Of a DNA stretch of 64,000 nucleotides, positions 58,288 through 64,000 are shown piece after piece. A model generated the notes under the pieces. It had not been told where the DNA came from, made no database searches, and was given only the letters and a program-made list of their open reading frames with translations. The first letter of the stretch is position 1; each line of letters opens with the position of its first letter. The stretch is from Linanthus parryae (Eukaryota; Streptophyta; Magnoliopsida; Ericales; Polemoniaceae), in the NCBI GenBank assembly GCA_023055425.1, contig JALGPY010000005.1, positions 79,897,495 to 79,961,494 of the forward strand, in the 5' to 3' direction. Made by a program: the position numbers and the translations under genes.

Positions 58288-59611
58288 TGTAGGGTTTTGA
58301 ATCATGGATGAGCAACGGAAACAAAAATAACCATGCAAAACCCTCCAAGGATCACAAGTCAAGAATCATAACGATGGTAAGGGAAGAAATCAACAACACC
58401 TTAGGGTTCTCCTTTGATGACTTCAAACGCGAATTGTGTCACGTTCTCTATAGTTGATCCACGCCTAGAGTTGATCCTAGATCTCCCAAGTCCTTGGTGC
58501 TAGCCCGGAAGAGGAAGAGGAAGAAGAATCACGCAAAACGAGACCCGAAAGGAGGGTCTCAACCTCCTTTGTGGCCGACGGGATGGGCGGCGGCAAGAGG
58601 GGCGGTCGGCTCCTCTTGTTGCTTGCTCTCTCTCCTTTTGTTCTCTCCCACTCTTTGTTATGTTCAATAATGAGCATAAGTTATGTGGGAAGGAAGGAAG
58701 GAAGGAAGGTCCTTTATATAGTCCAACAACTCCTTGCCAACTACCTAAAGGATTTATTCTAGTCCTACTAGAATTCAATTTAGTCCCTTTCCTTGCAAAT
58801 TAGTCCCTACTAAGTTTGCAAGGTTTTGCAAAGTGATCCTTCTAATTAATTAATCCAATTAATTAATTCACAAATCTAGTTCAACTCTATATAGCGTGTG
58901 ACCCCATAGGTTCTATCTAGTTGGTAGCAACTATTTGCTAATATGGAGCGGTTTCTAGCAAAACATCAATTCTAGCCACTAATAGAATAGTCATCTTGAC
59001 AACCTTTGTACAAGTAATTGTCTCATCCCTTTGTCTCTATATCCGGATTGGACACGAGACATACAAGTCACACTCGTATATCCAATCCACAGTTTCTTGA
59101 TCCATGGGAATAGCCTTATTCGTGCAAATAACATCAATATTCCATATTGATTTATTTGAGTCTGGCCAGACATTCTATAAGCACTATCCCTCGAGTGGCC
59201 TAGGATATTTGCTCCCGTTATGTGGGAGGGACAAATTCTATCTACGTCCACTACGATCTCTAAGATTGTTTCTTATTGTATCCAGTACACGCCTTTATAA
59301 CTACCCAGTTACGGTGTAGCGTTTAACGCTACCAAAATCACAATAATCCACAACTAGAATATCTAGTGAATTCAAGTCTAAGGATGACAATACCTTTGCA
59401 CCGCGAGAAGCGCTTGTGACTCAACATAACGTGTATGTAGCCTTCTCGGAGATGGGTCAATCCAGTGCAACATTCCCTAATGCACACCTATGTGTTGGAT
59501 CATGATATCTCCATATCAATCCAACCCCATACTAGTCTATAGATGATTGTCCCATTAATCATTATACTGGACTAGGGATATTTAAGATAAACAACACAGT
59601 TGTAAATCTAA
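58288..59611 (-). repeat. A2 5' LTR, outer end truncated
   Basis: On the plus strand it begins TGTAGGGTTTTGAATC directly after the primer site. It is colinear with the left LTR to about GTAAATCTAA (59611) and then passes into unrelated element D sequence, so the TGTTGG terminus is missing. Confidence 0.92.
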
Positions 59612-60268
59612 CGACCTCCTCAAGTTGTCACTCTACAACTCAGCAAGAATTATCACGATGCTATGATATTTTTGCTTCAGTGGTAACCACATCAGGCAAT
59701 CCGCTAAGGGTGCTGTAACACCACATCAAAGGGTTTCGGGAAAAATGGTCGGTAACTTGAATTGAAATCCAATCATGGCAGCGATCAACCATTCGCTCGT
59801 AATAAATATGGATCATTTCACCATCTTGGTACTTCATAAGCAGCGTAACTCCGCGTATGGCCAAAGGGTGGTGACATAAGGTAGGTCATCAAAAATGAAA
59901 GGAGAGAGTAAGGAGTCTCAGAAAAATGGTAATAAGTCCCGACATGTCACTCAACGATATGACAGTACGATAACAGATCGCATGATACCAACAAAATCAC
60001 GACGATAACGAAATCACAAGACAAATAGTGCAATAAGCAAGTAACACAACAATTCTCATATTACTCAATTAAAACTTCACATTCGCGTAACTAATCTGTT
60101 AAGAGACAAATAAAGAATCAAGACTACAATACCCAAAACTCAGGCTTGTTTAATTTTATTAACATTTTTAGTTGTCCTAAGAAAATTTTATTCTGAAAAA
60201 AAAGTTTCCAATATTTGATTTCTCGTTCTTTAAAGGAATTCGGATAGTCGCACTAGCTTAGAACCGTC
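59612..60268 (-). other. Element D internal remnant next to its primer site
   Basis: Only about 650 bp of element D's interior remain between A2 and the primer site. A small minus frame (59864-59661, RGVTLLMKYQDGEMIHIYYE) might be the start of a gag, but no known motif is visible. The rest of the interior is missing. Confidence 0.45.
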
Positions 60269-60281
60269 GGCTCTGATACCA
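60269..60281 (-). other. Element D primer-binding site
   Basis: GGCTCTGATACCA on the plus strand is TGGTATCAGAGCC on the minus strand, the tRNA-Met-type site. It lies two bases from the LTR start TGAAACAGCC at 60284. This identifies the 2-kb repeat as LTRs of a minus-strand retrotransposon. Confidence 0.78.
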
Positions 60282-60283
60282 CC

Positions 60284-62023
60284 TGAAACAGCCCGAAGGA
60301 CCACGGTTCACAGCTAGTACAATTCAACCTAAATTCCAAGTACATTATTTATATATAAAAAGGAGAACCCTCCAACAAAGTTTGGAAACAAAGAAATAAA
60401 CAAAACTAAACGTTTGAAATATCTAAGTGATGAAATGAAAACTAAACTTTATTTGCTGCAAAAATCCTAAGCTTCAACATGTCCGCGTTTCCCCCACCTC
60501 AATGCCAACCTGCGAGTTTTACAATAGACAAAGCCGACCGCAGAAAAATTTTAATTAGTAAAAATTAAGTAAGTATACCACAACACGTAAAGACGGAGTT
60601 TTTGGCTAACACGAGAGTATAAGCAGGAAGATAAGCAATAACCACAACTTTATTCTTTATTTGGTTGAGGCATAAAACGAGCCCCAACAGGTTCGATGTG
60701 GACAGAGGTCACGATGGAATAATAATAAAGTAGGGTGCTTCTACGGGATATCACAGTCCATCCCGATTCTTCCTAAAATAACTAGTGAGACCTTAAGTGT
60801 CGACACCCCTATACAGTTGTGACCCAAACATGCATAGGTAGTACTCCTAGTTTTCACAATAAATAAGAGGGTATATACCCTAGGGGAATCAACGCACATG
60901 TGTCCCCGGCCGTAGCCTTCACACGCATCCTCTGTACACCGTTCCCAATTCTATTATCGTACAATTATTGTTTAATATTTCACGAGGGTAAAAGATCACA
61001 ATTTGAATAGTAACCACATGCTTTTCAAAACCGATCATGATAAATCACTAGGAAGGCTCAAAGTATTGTAAAGAGCAAATCGAATTTACAGTTTGAGATA
61101 ACGCACACGAAATAACACATTTTGATAATTTAAAGATGTTGTGCATATACTTACTTGGATTAAAGAGAGCTCCACACACACAAGCAAGCACAGAAACTAG
61201 TACTAGTAGTTCGGGCCGTCAAAGAACTGATCGTCTATGAACTCGGAATCTACAATAATCACGTAGCCCTAACATTAACACACGACCAATCTCATACAAA
61301 TAATGCAATAATGCCCTATGTGCAATGCAAGTGAACAACTCCAATAATTCCCCAACCAAATTATAATTTATTATATAAAAGTAATAATAGACATAAATTA
61401 AATTAAACAGGTAGGATAAAAGTTATAGATACAAGGGCTAAGAACTTAAATGACGAAACCACTATTAAGATTTTAGAAACACTGTTTAGTATTCAAACTA
61501 AGTTCACTTTAATAAGAAGCACTAAGAAAATTACTACTTGAAAATTATGTATAAATATAGATATTATTTTTATTATTATCATTAAATCTTGAAAACTCAT
61601 TTATGTTTACGAAATTTAAGCTCCCACAAATTATTAATACTTGAGGCAAAAGCCTTTCCCCAATATACACAAAACACTAGTAGTTATATTTATTCTATTA
61701 ACAAAAACTCTTTTCAATTGAAGTTATAAAATTATAAAGACAAATTATACGTATTAATTTTGAAATAGGCAAAAGGAATAAACTAAAAATATTTATATGA
61801 AAGAAAAAGATACACTACTAATCTTACCAATACTACCGCCACTTCTTTTATACCAACACTACTAATAGTGCATCTAGTTTACTGCACTACTACCTCCATT
61901 AGATTCCTACTTTAAATACTTTTACTACTACCATTACTATTAATTTACCACCCACTAAATGCAACCCCTGAACACAAGCACACAATCCCAAAACTCATTC
62001 ACCCATAAAACATACAAACCATA

Positions 62024-62080
<57 letters not shown>

Positions 62081-62300
62081 TGCATGACTCCATGGATGAG
62101 CAGAACAAGAAAGTTAAGAGTGACGGAAATTAGAAATAAATGTTGTAAATCAACTTACAGACGCAAGTAAAGTGAGACAGAGACGAAGCGGAGACGACTA
62201 AGTGACGGAAGGTGGCGGCGACGGAACATGGCAGGGAGTGCGTTGCTGGGTTTCCGATCGGCAATAATGGCACCGGTCTGGGTTCGCTCGGCTTCTTGTC
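60284..62300 (-). repeat. Element D LTR, right copy (5' LTR)
   Basis: Colinear with 49294-51291, with scattered substitutions and a longer TA/CA microsatellite. The LTR probably continues beyond 62300, where the left copy is cut off. I could not place its outer end. Confidence 0.78.
62025..62080. repeat. (TA)n(CA)n microsatellite
   Basis: About 20 TA units followed by about seven CA units. The left LTR copy has only a short mixed form near 51035-51070, so the repeat expanded in one copy. Confidence 0.9.
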
Positions 62301-63148
62301 GGGCTGGCTCTCCGCTGGGTTGAGCTTGCTCGCTCGGCAGAGGGTGGACGAGATAGAGAAGGAAGTGATGGGGAGTAACAGCGATGTTGCTGGCGAATTT
62401 GGCCGGCGATTGGAGTCCGCAGTGGTGGCGGTGTTGGTCATCGAACAGAGGCAGCAGAGATGATGGTGGGTTTGGTGAAAAATATATAGTGAGAGATGGA
62501 CGTGCAATAAATATAAGGTTGGTTTACAAATTGGGGAAGTTACATAAGGGAGATGGTGGTCGTGGGCATGGTGCTGGTGGTGGTTCCACTGATTTGGGGA
62601 AGATGGAGGAGTTGTTAGGGAGGAGTAATAAGGTGGGTTGGGAGTACTAGATAGGTTATGGGAAATACATTACACACCCCTAGAGTTTAGGAAATAGAAA
62701 ATAACGACCCCAAGACTTAGGAAATAATAATTAATAATTTAGAAAAGTATATTTATAGTTTAAAACAAACATAATTAATAGCCCTATTAAATTAGTTGTA
62801 TTACATTGTCTCCCTCCTCCTTCTATGTCCCTCTCTCTGGGTTACAAATGGGTGGACAATGGTGGTGTGCTGGTCGGAGGTCAATCGATGGTGGCAGTGA
62901 GGTGTCTGATTGTTTGGGTGTTTGTCATGATGATGTAGTTGTAGGTTTTAGGAATGAAGGCAGTGAGGTGTCTGTTTGGTGGAGGGTTGTTTTGGTGTAG
63001 GAGAATGGTGTGAATTGCAGAAGGTATGTTGGTGGTGTAGGATTAGATTGGTGTGTTGGCTAGGTGGAACTGGTGGTCGTGTGCTAGGAATTCTGGGTGA
63101 AGGCAGGTGATGTTGGTCGCGGTGGTGGTCATTTGTTTGTCTGTTTGT
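62301..63148. other. Region without a recognised gene
   Basis: Probably the outer part of the element D LTR followed by GGT/GTG-rich DNA. The open frames 62212-62463 and 62384-62650 are Gly/Ala-rich without a known domain. AGTTTAGGAAATAGAAAATAACG and AGACTTAGGAAATAATAAT near 62680 form a short imperfect direct repeat. Confidence 0.35.
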
Positions 63149-63218
<70 letters not shown>

Positions 63219-63262
63219 GGTTGTGGTTGTGGTTGTGGTTGTGGTTGTGGTTGTGGTTGTGA
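63149..63262. repeat. (GTT)n(GGTTGT)n compound microsatellite
   Basis: Over 20 GTT units to about 63217, then about seven GGTTGT units. Open frames across it encode poly-Val or poly-Asn/His and are not genes. Confidence 0.93.
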
Positions 63263-63289
63263 ACACTAAGAACATCAAGCAAGAACATT

Positions 63290-63482
63290 AACAAAAAAAT
63301 ACAAATAGGAGTAAAATGGTCATAAGAAGGCCAGATTGCACCCCACTCTCAACTGAAATTAAACAGAAGGGTGGTATTTGTCTAACGTCTGTCTCTGACA
63401 GGGGTGGTTTTTGTATATCCCCGAACAGCAGGGAGTTTTTTGTATATAATCCAAACCACGAGGGTGCAAAATGTCTTTAACC
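63290..63482 (-). repeat. Right terminal-like sequence, inverted partner of 47.66 kb
   Basis: Read on the minus strand from 63482: GGTTAAAGACATTTTGCACC, TTTGGATTATATACAAAAAA, GGGGATATACAAAAACC, CACCCCTGTC, in the same order as at 47661. The outer flank TTTATATTA does not match the left flank as a TSD. Confidence 0.6.
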
Positions 63483-64000
63483 TTTATATTAATTTATTTA
63501 GTTTAATAGGCTAGCCCGAATGAACCCGAATTAATTTGTTCGAATTTGGACTTGGACGGGTTGGCGATGCTCCTAACCCGGGTCGGGCTGGGCTTGGGCA
63601 ACCCTGAAAATCGGGCTTGGGTTTGGACAATGGTGTCAACCCGCCCAGCCGCCTAGTTGCAGTCATATATACGAGTAATAGAATTGACCCATACAGTAGA
63701 AATCGAGTTTTGTACCAATGGCTTTCCATCTAAGGACATCTCCAACCATGTCATTTCCTCCCTCCCCCTCCCCTCATGATCCCACCATTTCCCCATTCCC
63801 CCTCCCCACCCCCATCCCCCAAACTACGACTCATCTCCAACCCGTTTTTTCCCCTATCAATTTTAACTCATGTATGGGGAGGGGGAGGGGCATGTCCATG
63901 GTGACCCCCCCCCCCCCCCTAACCATCTCACACCCAAGGTAAAATTTCAGAGGAATTTCCTAAAATACCCCTCTTTAGTACTAAAAATACCAAAATACCA
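63483..64000. other. Right edge, unassigned
   Basis: 63495-63650 is rich in GGGCTTGGG/CCCGAA, like the subterminal parts of hAT elements. From about 63733 (GGACATCTCCAACCATG) the DNA resembles the start of a plant MITE with CATCTCCAACC ends, and CTCATCTCCAACCCG recurs near 63829. A run of 16 C lies at 63904-63919. The partner end would be outside the window. Confidence 0.35.

Larger units (their letters stand above)
51299..59611 (-). mobile_element. Ty1/copia element A2, minus strand, both outer ends missing
   Basis: Same family as A1, inverted. The 5' LTR is on the right (58288-59611) and the 3' LTR on the left (51299-52659); the primer site TGGTATCAGAGCC is at 58274-58286 (minus). Compared with each other, the 3' LTR lacks about its last 58 bases and the 5' LTR lacks about its first 98, both at the outer edges. 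So there is no TSD, and the element was trimmed on both sides after insertion. Coding regions have many frameshifts and stops. Confidence 0.92.

Noticed and set aside
63043..63294. Poly-Asn/His and poly-Val frames
   Set aside because: Translation of the GTT/GGTTGT microsatellite.
47661..63482. A single certain 15.8-kb Mutator-like element
   Set aside because: The ends match only in blocks and the flanks give no 9-bp TSD. Reported as a finding rather than annotated as one element.

Overview
The window is repeat-rich nuclear DNA of a flowering plant, probably a eudicot. It holds plant Ty1/copia and Athila-type Ty3/gypsy retrotransposons, Stowaway and hAT MITEs, a Helitron and a LINE/DUF4283 remnant. 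I find no intact host gene. The only recognisable host coding sequence is a broken fragment of a PB1-domain (octicosapeptide/Phox/Bem1p) gene near 48 kb. All coordinates were read by eye, so ends may be off by a few bases unless a target-site duplication (TSD) is quoted.

Layout. (1) 1-7928: young Ty1/copia element A1, with its 5' LTR cut by the window start, inserted into an older decayed copia (7929-about 9690). (2) 9.7-12.2 kb: LINE ORF1/DUF4283 remnant, a Stowaway-type MITE, and a small non-coding LTR element on the minus strand. (3) 12366-15288: non-autonomous Helitron (5' TC, 3' hairpin plus CTAGT, inserted between A and T) carrying a tRNA-like sequence. (4) 16099-43452: minus-strand copia element B (TSD cctgt) that received a 21.8-kb Athila element at 17326-39105 (TSD agggg) and a hAT element at 40345-41993 (TSD gatgggat). 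The Athila post-pol (env-like) ORF is itself split by a 6.85-kb LARD-like element (26651-33500) and a solo LTR (34041-35569, TSD cagac). (5) 43.6-47.4 kb: a cluster of DNA transposons (a 1-kb element with 30-bp TIRs, two Stowaway-type MITEs, a hAT MITE inside one of them, a 1.27-kb hAT). (6) 47.66-63.48 kb: two inverted terminal-like sequences enclose the PB1 fragment, a palindromic repeat cluster, and a 2-kb direct repeat (LTRs of element D). That repeat flanks copia A2 (minus strand, same family as A1, both outer ends missing).

Main observation. The Athila element carries a 14-bp palindrome, TGCGTTYRAACGCA, in dense degenerate arrays. They occupy the U3 of both LTRs just upstream of the TATA box, and also an internal non-coding region between pol and the env-like ORF. 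The internal array is followed by its own TATA-like box at nearly the same distance (83 versus 85 intervening bases) with a shared GAATTTCAGG between. This looks like a second copy of the LTR promoter module placed to drive the post-pol ORF.

Relative order from nesting: copia B is oldest in its stack, then Athila, then the LARD and the solo LTR; the hAT came after copia B. This agrees with LTR differences I counted: 14 over 362 bp for B, 2 over 848 bp for A1. All coding elements are defective. A1 has a gag frameshift and a catalytic RT Asp-to-Gly change despite near-identical LTRs.
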